Below are positions 8,427-18,097 of a stretch of DNA of 64,000 nucleotides, in pieces. The number at the start of each line of letters is the position of its first letter. Positions within the stretch are counted from its first letter, which is position 1. This DNA comes from Melioribacteraceae bacterium. GTDB taxonomy: Bacteria > Bacteroidota > Ignavibacteria > Ignavibacteriales > Melioribacteraceae. The notes under the pieces are model-generated. The model was given only the letters and a program-made list of their open reading frames with translations. It was not told where the DNA came from and ran no database searches. The stretch covers positions 2,761,511-2,825,510 of the forward strand of contig CP129490.1 of NCBI GenBank assembly GCA_030584085.1, read 5' to 3'. The position numbers were made by a program, and so were the translations under genes.

Positions 8427-10210
8427 AAATAAACACCGCTGCTTAAACTGCTTGCATTAAATTTCATTGAATGCTTACCGGTAGCATATTTTTCATCCAA
8501 CAACACTTTAACTAATTCCCCATTCGAATCAAAAATCTCTAATTTTACAGCACTCATTTGATCAAGGTGAAATTCAATTAGTGTCTCCGGGTTGAATGGA
8601 TTCGGATAATTCTGAAATAGGTTTACCTCAGTGGGGATAGCATCATTACCTACTCCCACAGTTACTAATGAGACTGAAACTTTTGCACTATTGTTAGAAA
8701 TATTTCCGGAGGCATCAACTGCATAAACTGCATAATAAAGATAATCAGTTTCCCCAACAGGGATTGAACTATCAATATATACTGAATCATCAACCTCAGA
8801 ATAAATATTCAGCGTGTCAATTATAAAATTTTCCGAGAATGATCTATAAATGTAATAGTTTGTTACATCTGATGAATTACTATGCTTCCAATTTAACTCT
8901 ATGTTATTTGAAAAGAGTATTCCATTCAATGAAGAGGGCGGTTCGGGACTAATATTATCCACTGAGTAACCGGATGCAACATTTGATGAGTAATACTTTG
9001 CATTTTGAGTTACCGCATCAATTTGAAAGTACACTAAATTCTTTCCACTTTTATTTGAATCGGCAATGGTACTTAATTCAACGACATATGTATCCTGTCC
9101 CGACGGTTTGATTCGCTCGGTCATTACTTTTTTATTTTGAATTATTTTGTAAACATTATAATCTGTTATTACTTCAGAATTATTTAGACCATCCAAATCG
9201 CTTCTTTCAAATTCAAGAAGAACATAACCGCCATTATCATAAGGGCGGTCGATTACAGATATAATTGTAGGCGGAAAATTATTTGCAACAATACCATCGC
9301 TCCATGTTAGACCGCCGTCTGTCGTTTTAATAATATTATCCTCGCTATCGATTGCCCATCCATAAGAAGAGTCAATAAAATGAATAGATTGAACTTCAAT
9401 TCCTTTGTAATATTTAGTTGAAAAGGATGAGCCTCCATTATTACTGTACATGATGCCCTTTTCGCCACACAATAAAATTTTATCTTTGTTTATTACAAAG
9501 TAACCGTGAATGTTTCTTAAACTTGCTGCGGGAATTTTATTCCACGAATTGCCTCCATCTGTTGTTTTATAAGAGTATTGGCGACCAACGGCATACCCAA
9601 TTAAGGAATCAACAAAAGTGACTCCAGCATTATTCCCATAACAAACACCACCTAAATCACTAATAAATGTCCAGTCACTACTTGCTCCATTTTGTTTATA
9701 TTTATAAACCGAGCCATCTTCCTTTACTAACCATCCCTTATTTGCTTGGATAAAACTAGTTCCCAATACATCTAACCAATTATGATCCATTGTAGTTTCA
9801 GTCCAATTTTCTCCACTATCTGTTGTAATGAAAACTCCGCGATCGGCAGATATTATACCATAATTACTGTTTTTAAATTGAATTCCTTTAACATAAACCG
9901 AAGACTCAACCAAAGGCTTAGTTTCCCAGCTAGCACCTCCATCTTCAGAGAAACGTATTCCATTATTTTGATAACCAACAAATAACTCTTGAGCAGATAA
10001 CATGGAGAGACCTTTCATATTAGTCCCCTCAAGAATGGCATCCCATGTATCACCACCGTCTTCAGTTATTGAAAGTACATATTTATTTATTAATTGATTG
10101 CGAAATATTTTCATTCCGTTGAGTTCATCATAAAAATAAATTTCACCATAGGATTGTGCAAATAGCGAATTGGAGAGTAATAACGCAATTAGTACTCTAA
10201 TTAAATACAT
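8369..10210 (-). CDS. Secreted T9SS-cargo protein with BNR/Ycf48-like beta-propeller
   Basis: 613-residue exported protein. The signal peptide MYLIRVLIALLLSNSLFAQ is followed by about seven repeats with the Asp-box pattern (S/T-x-D-x-G-x-(T/S)-W), such as TEDGGDTWD, SEDGGASWE, TTDSGENWT, TTDGGNSWN and TTDGGLTWS, spanning about residues 25-290. These form a Ycf48/sialidase-like propeller. A fibronectin-III-like region follows (about 390-520), and the last 80 residues are a T9SS sorting domain with YPNPFNPETLIEF and a C-terminal KKMILLR. The start at 10210 gives a clean signal peptide. It is probably a cell-surface or secreted binding protein; ligand unknown. Confidence 0.82.
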   Translation of the reverse strand: MYLIRVLIALLLSNSLFAQSYGEIYFYDELNGMKIFRNQLINKYVLSITEDGGDTWDAILEGTNMKGLSMLSAQELFVGYQNNGIRFSEDGGASWETKPLVESSVYVKGIQFKNSNYGIISADRGVFITTDSGENWTETTMDHNWLDVLGTSFIQANKGWLVKEDGSVYKYKQNGASSDWTFISDLGGVCYGNNAGVTFVDSLIGYAVGRQYSYKTTDGGNSWNKIPAASLRNIHGYFVINKDKILLCGEKGIMYSNNGGSSFSTKYYKGIEVQSIHFIDSSYGWAIDSEDNIIKTTDGGLTWSDGIVANNFPPTIISVIDRPYDNGGYVLLEFERSDLDGLNNSEVITDYNVYKIIQNKKVMTERIKPSGQDTYVVELSTIADSNKSGKNLVYFQIDAVTQNAKYYSSNVASGYSVDNISPEPPSSLNGILFSNNIELNWKHSNSSDVTNYYIYRSFSENFIIDTLNIYSEVDDSVYIDSSIPVGETDYLYYAVYAVDASGNISNNSAKVSVSLVTVGVGNDAIPTEVNLFQNYPNPFNPETLIEFHLDQMSAVKLEIFDSNGELVKVLLDEKYATGKHSMKFNASSLSSGVYFYKLSTRNRTITKKMILLR

Positions 10211-10344
10211 GGAACTACTTTCTTTCAATTGATTAATAGTATTCTTAGAACTAAAAATAGGCTCAACATCTTATTTAATCAAGAATATTATTTATTGGTT
10301 ACAAATTTGGAATGAACTCAAAACGTATGTGTTTTTAAAATAAA

Positions 10345-10369
10345 AAACCCGTCAGTAAATGACGGGTTT
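10345..10369 (-). terminator. Rho-independent terminator of the cold-shock gene
   Basis: Perfect 10-bp stem AAACCCGTCA / TGACGGGTTT with loop GTAAA. On the minus strand it is followed by a T-rich run (TTTTTTATTTT). It lies 24 bases past the cold-shock protein stop codon. Confidence 0.9.
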
Positions 10370-10392
10370 CTAAAGAAAAGTTTTACAAGAAC

Positions 10393-10602
10393 TTAAGCTT
10401 TTGTTACATCTTGAGCTTGCAAACCTTTTTGGCCTTGTGCAACTGTAAATTCAACTTTTTGACCTTCGTCTAAAGATTTGTATCCATCACCTTGAATTGA
10501 TTGAAAATGTACAAATACATCTTCACCATTTTCACGAGTAATGAAACCGTAACCTTTAGAGTTGTTGAACCATTTTACAGTTCCTTTTTCGCGCTCTGCC
10601 AT
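10393..10602 (-). CDS. cspA: Cold-shock protein, CspA family
   Basis: 69-residue single OB-fold nucleic-acid chaperone. Both RNA-binding motifs are clear: KGYGFI (RNP1) and VFVHF (RNP2), with GTVKWFN at the start. It binds single-stranded RNA and prevents secondary structure. The leader of about 135 bases between tRNA-Asn and the start codon is long for so small a gene, as is usual for cold-shock genes regulated at the RNA level. Any thermosensor there is inference. The strong terminator follows directly. Confidence 0.96.
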   Translation of the reverse strand: MAEREKGTVKWFNNSKGYGFITRENGEDVFVHFQSIQGDGYKSLDEGQKVEFTVAQGQKGLQAQDVTKA

Positions 10603-10715
10603 TTAACATCCCGCTGTTTTGTTAAAAATAAATTATTTATTACTTCGAACAGAGCGCCTACAACTAAAAATCTCACTACAAATTTTTACATCTGTATTGC
10701 TCAAGTTCTACTTAA

Positions 10716-10735
10716 AAGAAACCTTTCAGTTTCTT
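10716..10735 (-). terminator. Short hairpin after tRNA-Asn
   Basis: Seven-bp stem AAGAAAC / GTTTCTT with a six-base loop, starting three bases after the tRNA 3' end on the minus strand and followed by TTAAG. It is a weak intrinsic terminator or processing signal that partly separates tRNA-Asn from the cold-shock gene. Confidence 0.45.
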
Positions 10736-10737
10736 CG

Positions 10738-10809
<72 letters not shown>

Positions 10810-11059
10810 ATAAATTGAGCACTAAAAATATGGTTAAATTCATTTTTTGTCAAGAATTTATTGCAATCAATCTTAAACCTTTTCATATCTTGAAATACAT
10901 TCCAATTATTGAGAAAATTTTCCTTAATTCTGATTTTGTTAATTTACACGTAGAATTAAAAGTTTGTTTTAAGAATATAAGCCTAGAATATTTTTCTTAA
11001 TTCCTTTGCTAGTTAGGCACATTAATTGTAGATAGGTCAAATTAAACATTGAGGTAAAA

Positions 11060-11470
11060 ATGGAAATTACACATATAGAGCATATCGGTATTGCTGTTAA
11101 AAATATGGATGAAGCTATAAAATATTATGAAAATGTACTTGGATTAAAATGTTATGCTATTGAAGAAGTAACCGATCAAAAAGTAAAAACAGCTTTTTTT
11201 ATGGTGGGACAAACAAAGATCGAATTACTTGAATCAACTGATCCTGAGGGACCAATAGGAAAATTTATTGATAGACGTGGAGAAGGTATTCATCATATCG
11301 CATTTAATGTACCTGGTTTGGAAAATGCACTTTCTGAAATAAATGAACAGGGAATTCAGCTAATTGACAAACAACCACGTAAAGGTGCGGAAGAAATGAA
11401 CATAGCATTTCTTCACCCAAAATCTACCTTTGGAGTTTTGACAGAATTCTGTGAAAAAGCAGAAAATTAA
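11060..11470 (+). CDS. mce: Methylmalonyl-CoA epimerase
   Basis: 136-residue VOC-fold metalloenzyme that interconverts (R)- and (S)-methylmalonyl-CoA. It starts [20 protein letters not shown] with the first metal His and has further conserved His and Glu in GIHHIAFNV and the C-terminal LTEFCE. GAGG precedes the start. It is the first gene of a five-gene operon with the carboxyltransferase and Na+-pump subunits. The epimerase supplies the isomer used by the decarboxylase or, in reverse, by a mutase encoded elsewhere. Confidence 0.93.
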   Translation: MEITHIEHIGIAVKNMDEAIKYYENVLGLKCYAIEEVTDQKVKTAFFMVGQTKIELLESTDPEGPIGKFIDRRGEGIHHIAFNVPGLENALSEINEQGIQLIDKQPRKGAEEMNIAFLHPKSTFGVLTEFCEKAEN

Positions 11471-11493
11471 AAGAGAATTTAAACGGAGACAAA

Positions 11494-13053
11494 ATGCCTA
11501 TTCAAGATAAGATTCAAGAGTTGATGGATATGCGTGCGAAAGCACGTTTAGGCGGTGGTGAAAAAAGAATCGCTTCACAACATCAAAAAGGTAAATATAC
11601 AGCGCGTGAAAGAATTGATATGCTTTTGGATGAAGGAAGTTTTGAAGAATTTGATATGTTCGTTTCACATCGTACAGTTGATTTCGGTTTAGACAAACAA
11701 AGTTATCTTTCTGATGGTGTTGTTACAGGCTACGGTACTATTGACGGAAGACTAGTTTATGTTTTTTCGCAAGACTTTACAGTATTTGGCGGATCCCTCT
11801 CAGAAATGTATGCCCAGAAAATTTGTAAAGTAATGGATAAGGCAATGAAAGTTGGTGCTCCGGTAATTGGTATAAACGATAGTGGTGGTGCTCGTATTCA
11901 AGAAGGTGTTAAAAGTCTCGGTGGCTATGCTGATATCTTCCAAAGAAATATTTTAGCATCCGGGTTGATTCCACAGATATCTGCAATCTTTGGTCCCTGT
12001 GCCGGTGGTGCTGTTTATTCGCCTGCCTTAACAGATTTTACTATCATGTCCAAAGGAACAAGTTACATGTTTGTAACAGGTCCAAAAGTTGTTAAAACAG
12101 TTACCGGGGAAGAAGTAAGTGAAGAAGATTTAGGAGGTGCAAGTGTACACGGTACAAAATCGGGTGTTGCGCATTTTGTAGCTGATGATGAGAATGAAGG
12201 AATTCTATTAATAAGAAAATTACTCAGTTACTTGCCTCAAAATAATTTAGAGGAACCTCCTCTTGCCGCATGTGACGATCCGATTGACAGACTTGATGAT
12301 ACATTAAACGAAATTATTCCAGAAAGTCCGAACAAACCTTATGATGTAAAAGACGTAATTCACTCTGTTGTTGACTATAATGAATTTTTGGAAGTTCAAA
12401 GAAGATATGCACCAAACATTGTCACCGGTTTCGCAAGATTTAATGGAATGTCCGTTGGTATCGTTGCCAATCAACCTAGTTATTTAGCCGGTGTGTTAGA
12501 TATAAATGCTTCACGAAAAGCCGCAAGATTTGTAAGATTCTGTGACTCATTTAATATCCCAATTGTAACATTAGTTGATGTTCCAGGATTCTTACCAGGT
12601 ACTGCTCAAGAATATGGCGGAATTATTTTACATGGTGCAAAACTTCTATTTGCCTACGGAGAAGCAACCGTTCCGAAAGTGACTATAATATTAAGAAAAG
12701 CTTACGGCGGTGCTTACGACGTTATGAGTTCCAAGCATTTACGTGGTGATATAAACTATTCTTGGCCGGCGGCTGAAATAGCGGTCATGGGTCCCAAAGG
12801 TGCCATTGAAGTTTTACATGCGAAAGAGTTAAAAGAGATTAAAGACGAGCATGAAAGAGCCGTTTTTATTGCCGAAAAAGAAGAAGAATATAAAAACAAA
12901 TTTGCAAATCCATATGTTGCAGCTAAATATGGTTATATAGATGATGTTATTGAACCACGGAATACAAGATTTCGTATTATCCGTGCATTACAAATGTTGA
13001 GTACCAAGAAAGATCAAAATCCACCAAAGAAACATTCAAATATGCCTTTATAA
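11494..13053 (+). CDS. mmdA: Methylmalonyl-CoA decarboxylase / propionyl-CoA carboxylase carboxyltransferase subunit
   Basis: 519-residue biotin-dependent carboxyltransferase with two crotonase-like halves. It has the N-terminal [21 protein letters not shown] segment, the first oxyanion region GGARIQEGV, and the second-half [17 protein letters not shown] and [10 protein letters not shown] motifs. It moves the carboxyl group between methylmalonyl-CoA and biotin. The same protein type serves as PccB and MmdA; the immediate downstream genes for pump subunits gamma, biotin carrier and beta favour the decarboxylase. The gap from mce is 23 bases. Confidence 0.92.
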   Translation: MPIQDKIQELMDMRAKARLGGGEKRIASQHQKGKYTARERIDMLLDEGSFEEFDMFVSHRTVDFGLDKQSYLSDGVVTGYGTIDGRLVYVFSQDFTVFGGSLSEMYAQKICKVMDKAMKVGAPVIGINDSGGARIQEGVKSLGGYADIFQRNILASGLIPQISAIFGPCAGGAVYSPALTDFTIMSKGTSYMFVTGPKVVKTVTGEEVSEEDLGGASVHGTKSGVAHFVADDENEGILLIRKLLSYLPQNNLEEPPLAACDDPIDRLDDTLNEIIPESPNKPYDVKDVIHSVVDYNEFLEVQRRYAPNIVTGFARFNGMSVGIVANQPSYLAGVLDINASRKAARFVRFCDSFNIPIVTLVDVPGFLPGTAQEYGGIILHGAKLLFAYGEATVPKVTIILRKAYGGAYDVMSSKHLRGDINYSWPAAEIAVMGPKGAIEVLHAKELKEIKDEHERAVFIAEKEEEYKNKFANPYVAAKYGYIDDVIEPRNTRFRIIRALQMLSTKKDQNPPKKHSNMPL

Positions 13054-13062
13054 GAGAAATCG

Positions 13063-13509
13063 ATGAATGAAATAGTACAACAATCAGATACTTTACAAGC
13101 AATTAAAGATAGTGTAGCATCTACAGTGAATTCTGTCTCAGGTGAGTTACCCGATCTTCATTTTACATTGGAAAATATTACGCAAGATAGTTTAATAATT
13201 ACTGTACTAGGATATACAATTGTTTTTCTATCTCTTTTATTCTTGTTTGTAGTCTTCCTGAACATAACAAAAATTATAAATTACAACGTTCGGAAGAAAC
13301 TAAAAGAGTCGGGAAAGTTAACTGAAGAAAATAATGAAGTATCAATATCCGGAGAAGTAACAGCCGCTATTTCGATGGCGTTAGTTCTTCATTTTAGAGA
13401 AGTTCATGATTTTGAAAGTACAATAATCACCATCAAAAAAGTACAACGTCCGTATTCACCTTGGAGTTCAAAAATATACGGTTTAAGACAGTACCCGGGC
13501 AAAAGATAA
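13063..13509 (+). CDS. Na+-pumping decarboxylase gamma subunit (OadG-like)
   Basis: 148-residue small membrane subunit. One strong transmembrane helix lies around residues 46-70 (ILGYT-like start, FLSLLFLFVVFLNI), after an N-terminal amphipathic segment and before a basic cytoplasmic part. The second half (VSISGEVTAAISMALVLHF) is the conserved OadG/MmdD-type segment before a proline-rich end. In such complexes it anchors the carboxyltransferase to the beta subunit. The gene starts nine bases after mmdA. Confidence 0.8.
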   Translation: MNEIVQQSDTLQAIKDSVASTVNSVSGELPDLHFTLENITQDSLIITVLGYTIVFLSLLFLFVVFLNITKIINYNVRKKLKESGKLTEENNEVSISGEVTAAISMALVLHFREVHDFESTIITIKKVQRPYSPWSSKIYGLRQYPGKR

Positions 13510-13521
13510 ACAGGAAATAAT

Positions 13522-13959
13522 ATGAAAAAATTTAAGTTCACTCTTCGCGGAAACAAGTACGATGTCGAATTACACAGCATTGAAGATAATATTGCTATAG
13601 TTGAAGTAAACGGTTCGAAGTATGAAGTCGAGATAGAGCAAGAAATTAAAACGACAAAAACTCCAAAGTTAATACGCGAAGTAGCCATCCCTTCGTCCGA
13701 AAGCGATAGAGCCAAAACAAGTAAACCTTCTGAAAAAAAGGGAGCAGGAAATATAAAAGCTCCGCTTCCGGGAACAATCTTACAAATATTTGTGAAGGAA
13801 GGCGATATAGTCAAAAGCGGCGATAGGCTTCTGATTATGGAAGCGATGAAAATGGAGAATAATATTTCTTCGGATAAGGAAGGGAAAATAACTGCCGTTA
13901 AAGTTAAAACCGGGGATTCCGTACTTGAAGGTGACGTACTAGTTGAGATTGGGAGTTAA
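13522..13959 (+). CDS. Biotin carboxyl carrier subunit
   Basis: 145-residue biotinyl-domain protein. The C-terminal 70 residues form the carrier domain with the biotin-attachment motif EAMKME, Lys110 being the biotinylated residue, and KAPLPGTILQIFVKEGD at its start. The N-terminal half has beta strands, and the linker at 60-75 is charged and Ser/Pro-rich. It swings the carboxyl group from the transferase to the membrane subunit. Its TAA overlaps the ATG of the beta subunit by one base, indicating coupled translation. Confidence 0.92.
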   Translation: MKKFKFTLRGNKYDVELHSIEDNIAIVEVNGSKYEVEIEQEIKTTKTPKLIREVAIPSSESDRAKTSKPSEKKGAGNIKAPLPGTILQIFVKEGDIVKSGDRLLIMEAMKMENNISSDKEGKITAVKVKTGDSVLEGDVLVEIGS

Positions 13960-15128
13960 TGATGGAAATCTTGAAAGATTTAGTTGACGGATTTAGTGTT
14001 TTTGTTCAGTATACAGGTTTTGCGAATTTAACGATTGGGCATTTACTTATGCTTATTGTTGGATCATGTTTTATTTACCTCGGAATTGCTAAGGAGTATG
14101 AACCGTTACTTCTTGTCCCAATCGGTTTTGGTATCCTAGTTGGAAATATTCCCTTTCTTGAAAGTGCCGGTCTTTCTTTAGGTATTTATGAAGAAGGCAG
14201 TGTTCTCAATTATTTATACTTTGGTGTACTTAAAGGAATCTATCCCCCGTTAATCTTCTTAGGTATTGGGGCGATGACCGATTTTTCAACATTAATTTCA
14301 AATCCTAAACTAATGCTACTCGGAGCTGCGGCTCAGGTTGGAATTTTTCTTACTTTTATCACTGCTCTTGCCCTAGGATTTACACCACAACAAGCAGCTT
14401 CAATTGGTATTATTGGTGGAGCAGACGGACCAACTGCGATTTTTCTATCCTCTAAATTAGCTCCCGAATTAATAGGTGCAATTGCAATAGCTGCATATTC
14501 ATACATGGCATTAGTACCTGTAATACAACCACCAATAATAAAATTACTTACAACCAAAGAAGAACGCCGAATTAAAATGAAACCACCTCGTTCCGTTGGT
14601 AAAACCGAACGTATTCTTTTCCCTATCGTTGGGCTATTACTAACCACATTTATTTCCCCAGGTGGCTTGCCGCTTTTAGGTATGCTGTTCTTTGGCAACC
14701 TGCTCAAAGAATCCGGTGTTACAAAAAGATTAGCCGAAACCGCTTCAAGACCACTGATTGATATTGTTACAATTCTGCTCGGATTGACTGTCGGGGCTTC
14801 AACTCAAGCAACAACTTTTTTAACACCGCAATCTATTTTAATTTTCGTACTTGGCGCCGTTTCTTTTATGATCGCCACTGCCGGAGGTGTTCTCTTTGCA
14901 AAAGTTATGAATATATTTTTAAAAGGTGATAACAGACTAAATCCAATGATTGGTGCCGCCGGGGTTTCAGCAGTACCTGATAGTGCTCGCGTTGTTCAAC
15001 ATTTAGGATTAAAAGAAGACAAAACAAATTATCTGCTTATGCATGCGATGGCACCAAATGTTTCCGGTGTAATTGGTTCAGCTGTCGCGGCCGGTATTCT
15101 ATTAAGTTTTCTGATGCAAATTATCTGA
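13959..15128 (+). CDS. Na+-translocating decarboxylase beta subunit (OadB/MmdB/GcdB)
   Basis: 389-residue polytopic membrane protein that decarboxylates carboxybiotin and exports Na+. Conserved family segments are visible: GIGAMTDFSTLI, GIIGGADGPTAIF with the Asp implicated in ion transfer, and NPMIGAAGVSAVPDSARVVQ in the C-terminal half. About nine to eleven membrane helices are expected. Start ambiguity is trivial (ATGATG). It closes the operon. With the upstream genes it forms a complete methylmalonyl-CoA decarboxylase pump that links propionate or succinate metabolism to a sodium gradient. Confidence 0.94.
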   Translation: MMEILKDLVDGFSVFVQYTGFANLTIGHLLMLIVGSCFIYLGIAKEYEPLLLVPIGFGILVGNIPFLESAGLSLGIYEEGSVLNYLYFGVLKGIYPPLIFLGIGAMTDFSTLISNPKLMLLGAAAQVGIFLTFITALALGFTPQQAASIGIIGGADGPTAIFLSSKLAPELIGAIAIAAYSYMALVPVIQPPIIKLLTTKEERRIKMKPPRSVGKTERILFPIVGLLLTTFISPGGLPLLGMLFFGNLLKESGVTKRLAETASRPLIDIVTILLGLTVGASTQATTFLTPQSILIFVLGAVSFMIATAGGVLFAKVMNIFLKGDNRLNPMIGAAGVSAVPDSARVVQHLGLKEDKTNYLLMHAMAPNVSGVIGSAVAAGILLSFLMQII

Positions 15129-15199
15129 CATTTTTTTGCATTAATTTTTATAAAGATAATCTTATCTTTGTTATTTCACTATTCCTAACTGGGGGTTAA

Positions 15200-17854
15200 A
15201 TGAAGAAGTTACTTACCTTTTTCACTTTCATTTTTGTATCTACTATTGCCTTCTCACAAGCAGATTCAAAATTTATTTGTGCTCATTCCAAAATTGCAGC
15301 TTATGAGAAAAGTAACAAGTTAAATCAAATCCAATATCCCGGCGATCAAAATATTGATGTAACTTACTACAAGCTGGATCTAAATATTACTTATGATGAA
15401 AGCAAAACTGATGTCGTCTATCTTGAAGGAGTTGTTACAATTTCCGCTAAAGCAATAGGCAATATCAATTCTGCTTTCTTCGATCTAAGAAATCACTTCA
15501 CAATTAATGAAATAAAAGTTAACGGGAATCCTACCTCGGCATACGTTAAGGATAATAATAAAATTACTCTAAATTTCGATTCAGCAGTTAATGATGGTAA
15601 TGAGTTTACGGTTGAAGTAACTTACGAAGGTGTTCCCGGCTCATCAGGCATGGGTAGTTTTGAATACGATACAAATTATGATGTGATCTGGACATTAAGT
15701 GAACCATACGGCGCACCGGATTGGTGGATTTGTAAAGATAGTCCCGCCGACAAACCAGATTCGGCAGATATTTGGATAACTTGCAGAAATGATTTTATTC
15801 CGGCTTCTAACGGTACTTTAGAAGATATAATAGATAATGGAAATGGAACACATACTTATAAGTATCATGAATCATATCCGATTGCCCATTATCTGATTTC
15901 GCTTGCGATTGCTCCTTATGAAACTTTTCAAGAGTACTGGAACTACTCCCCAACTGATTCTATGTTAGTTATTAGTTATAATTTTCCGCAAAATCACACA
16001 CAATCAAGAATCAACAGTTTAAAAGAAACCATTAATATGTTAGATGTTTTTTCAGACATGTATGGAATGTATCCTTTTGTTGATGAAAAATACGGTCATG
16101 CTGAATGTTTATTTGGCGGTGCAATGGAACATCAAACTATGACTTCGATGGGTTCATTCGCATACAATACTGCGACAATTGCCCACGAACTAGCACATCA
16201 TTGGTTTGGTGACATGATAACTTGTGCCGATTGGCAAAATATTTGGTTGAATGAAGGATTTGCAACTTATAGCGAATCTCTTTATTGGGAAGCCGCATAT
16301 GGTCATGATGCTTTTATGGATGATGTCCAATCCAATATGCGTTCCGCAAAATTTGCAACAGGATCAATATACGTGCAAAACATCAATAGCATAAACGAAA
16401 TTTTCAGCGGTGTAAGAAGTTACGCGAAAGGTTCGATTGTTTTACATATGCTTAGAGGTGTAATTGGTGACGAAGCTTTCTTCCAAACAATGTACAACTA
16501 TGCTCATGATGAACAGGTAAGACATGCATCAGCAGTCACAGAGGATTTCCAACGTGTTGCTGAAGCCACCTCCGGTATGAATTTGGACTGGTTCTTTCAA
16601 CAATGGATTTATGGCGAAGGTTATCCAAAATATAAATTTGGCTGGACTAGTGATCAGACGGCCGGATTATTTTCTGTATCGGGAATAATTGAACAAACTC
16701 AATCAGTGGGTCCAACTTTTAAGATGCCAATTGAATTAGTTGTTGAATATACAGACGGCTCCGAAGAATCATTCATTGTCTGGGATTCAACCGCATCACA
16801 AAATTTTGAATTTTCTGTTTTAAAAGAGCCATTTGCGGTTTCATTTGATCCGAACTATTGGATATTAAGAGATGTAACAGAGTTAATGATTGATCCACCG
16901 CTAGATAAAGGTATTCTTTTAGTAAACGGTTTAACATGGAATGATGACGTAAATAACTCGTATGAACAAAAATCTTTTTGGGGAAACCTGCCGATTTCAT
17001 TTTGGGATTTACAACAGCAGCCATCAGGTGGTTATCCCTCCGCACTTCCGGTGCCAGAGGGAAATGGAGATTTAACTATGTCAACAGTTCGCAGATACTC
17101 AACAATAATTTGGGTTTCGAGCGGCAGCGATGCAAACAAATTTGATAAACAATTGATGAACGACTATTTAAATGCCGGAGGTAATTTATTGTTGATCACC
17201 CCTTCTGGCAAATCTTTTATTGATGATAATTTATTAGAGTATTTAGGAATCACTTGGCATACTTCTGCGCTTACTACATTAAAAGATTTTCAAAGTGTCG
17301 AACCCGGTTTAAGTAATATTACTGTTACTGCAAATCAAACATTTATTAATGTATTTAATACGCAGTTAAATTCTGTATCATCAACTTTACTCTATCAATC
17401 AACAGAGGGATTTGATGAGCCAAGAGGTGTCGGAGTGATTTCTAGTCCAGAAGATCTAGGGAAATTTGCATTGCTGGCATGTAAGCCACTCAATTTTGAT
17501 TATACAGAACTTTCAAGCAATTTAGAATATATAATAGTCAATTTAATTGGCGAACCTCTTACTTCAGTAGAAGATAAAGAGTCGGTTGTAAATGTTTTTG
17601 AGTTGAAATCTGTGTATCCAAATCCATTCAATCCGACTACAACTATTGAATTCGCTTTACCTTCAAACGAACATGTGAACATCTCCGTTTATAATATTAT
17701 TGGACAGAAAGTTGATGAAATAATTAATGATAATTTTGAAAGCGGCATCCACAAATTCAATTGGAATGCATCACATTTAGCTTCCGGAATTTATTTAATA
17801 AAATTTGATGGCGGTAAATTTCACGCAGTTCAAAAAGCAGTTTTAATGAAATAA
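15200..17854 (+). CDS. Secreted M1-family aminopeptidase with T9SS sorting domain
   Basis: 884-residue zinc metallopeptidase. Signal peptide MKKLLTFFTFIFVSTIAFSQ. The M1 core has GGAMEHQT (a His variant of GAMEN, the exopeptidase motif) and HELAHHWFGD, with zinc ligands His329, His333 and Glu352 (NEGFATY) and catalytic Glu330. After the peptidase domain comes a long middle segment, then a T9SS sorting domain in the last 75 residues (YPNPFNPTTTIEF). It probably trims extracellular peptides at the cell surface. TATCTTTG at 15163-15170 resembles the Bacteroidota -7 promoter element, but a well-spaced -33 partner is lacking. Confidence 0.9.
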   Translation: MKKLLTFFTFIFVSTIAFSQADSKFICAHSKIAAYEKSNKLNQIQYPGDQNIDVTYYKLDLNITYDESKTDVVYLEGVVTISAKAIGNINSAFFDLRNHFTINEIKVNGNPTSAYVKDNNKITLNFDSAVNDGNEFTVEVTYEGVPGSSGMGSFEYDTNYDVIWTLSEPYGAPDWWICKDSPADKPDSADIWITCRNDFIPASNGTLEDIIDNGNGTHTYKYHESYPIAHYLISLAIAPYETFQEYWNYSPTDSMLVISYNFPQNHTQSRINSLKETINMLDVFSDMYGMYPFVDEKYGHAECLFGGAMEHQTMTSMGSFAYNTATIAHELAHHWFGDMITCADWQNIWLNEGFATYSESLYWEAAYGHDAFMDDVQSNMRSAKFATGSIYVQNINSINEIFSGVRSYAKGSIVLHMLRGVIGDEAFFQTMYNYAHDEQVRHASAVTEDFQRVAEATSGMNLDWFFQQWIYGEGYPKYKFGWTSDQTAGLFSVSGIIEQTQSVGPTFKMPIELVVEYTDGSEESFIVWDSTASQNFEFSVLKEPFAVSFDPNYWILRDVTELMIDPPLDKGILLVNGLTWNDDVNNSYEQKSFWGNLPISFWDLQQQPSGGYPSALPVPEGNGDLTMSTVRRYSTIIWVSSGSDANKFDKQLMNDYLNAGGNLLLITPSGKSFIDDNLLEYLGITWHTSALTTLKDFQSVEPGLSNITVTANQTFINVFNTQLNSVSSTLLYQSTEGFDEPRGVGVISSPEDLGKFALLACKPLNFDYTELSSNLEYIIVNLIGEPLTSVEDKESVVNVFELKSVYPNPFNPTTTIEFALPSNEHVNISVYNIIGQKVDEIINDNFESGIHKFNWNASHLASGIYLIKFDGGKFHAVQKAVLMK

Positions 17855-17860
17855 ATTTTG

Positions 17861-17896
17861 GATAGGGGATGTTCATCGAATATCCCCTATCTTTTT
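17861..17896 (+). terminator. Rho-independent terminator after M1 peptidase gene
   Basis: Perfect 10-bp stem GATAGGGGAT / ATCCCCTATC with an 11-base loop, followed by TTTTT, starting seven bases after the stop codon. The remaining bases to 18097 are AT-rich with no other structure seen. Confidence 0.92.
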
Positions 17897-18097
17897 CAAA
17901 TCATTCTAATTTATAGTACTACCACAAAATAATCACACCCTCGTCCTCCAAATAATTCAAATCGAGAAATCCAAACAAATGTTAGATTATATAAAATACT
18001 ACGAAAAATATTCGATAATATTTAAATAATAATTTTTGTTTCACTCAATCTTCATTTTTTCTTAAGTTGCATAATCCAGAAATTATAAGAAACAAAG

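Noticed and set aside
10815-11000. 61-codon plus-strand frame between tRNA-Asn and mce
   Set aside because: Rich in Ile, Phe and Lys as random AT-rich DNA gives, with no SD sequence and no recognisable domain.
13404-13814. 136-codon minus-strand frame opposite the gamma and biotin-carrier genes
   Set aside because: Shadow of two clearly real genes with strong family motifs on the plus strand.
15151-15170. AAAGATAATCTTATCTTT as a terminator after the decarboxylase operon
   Set aside because: The stem is purely AT-rich with almost no loop and no T-run after it. It overlaps a better match to a -7 promoter element.
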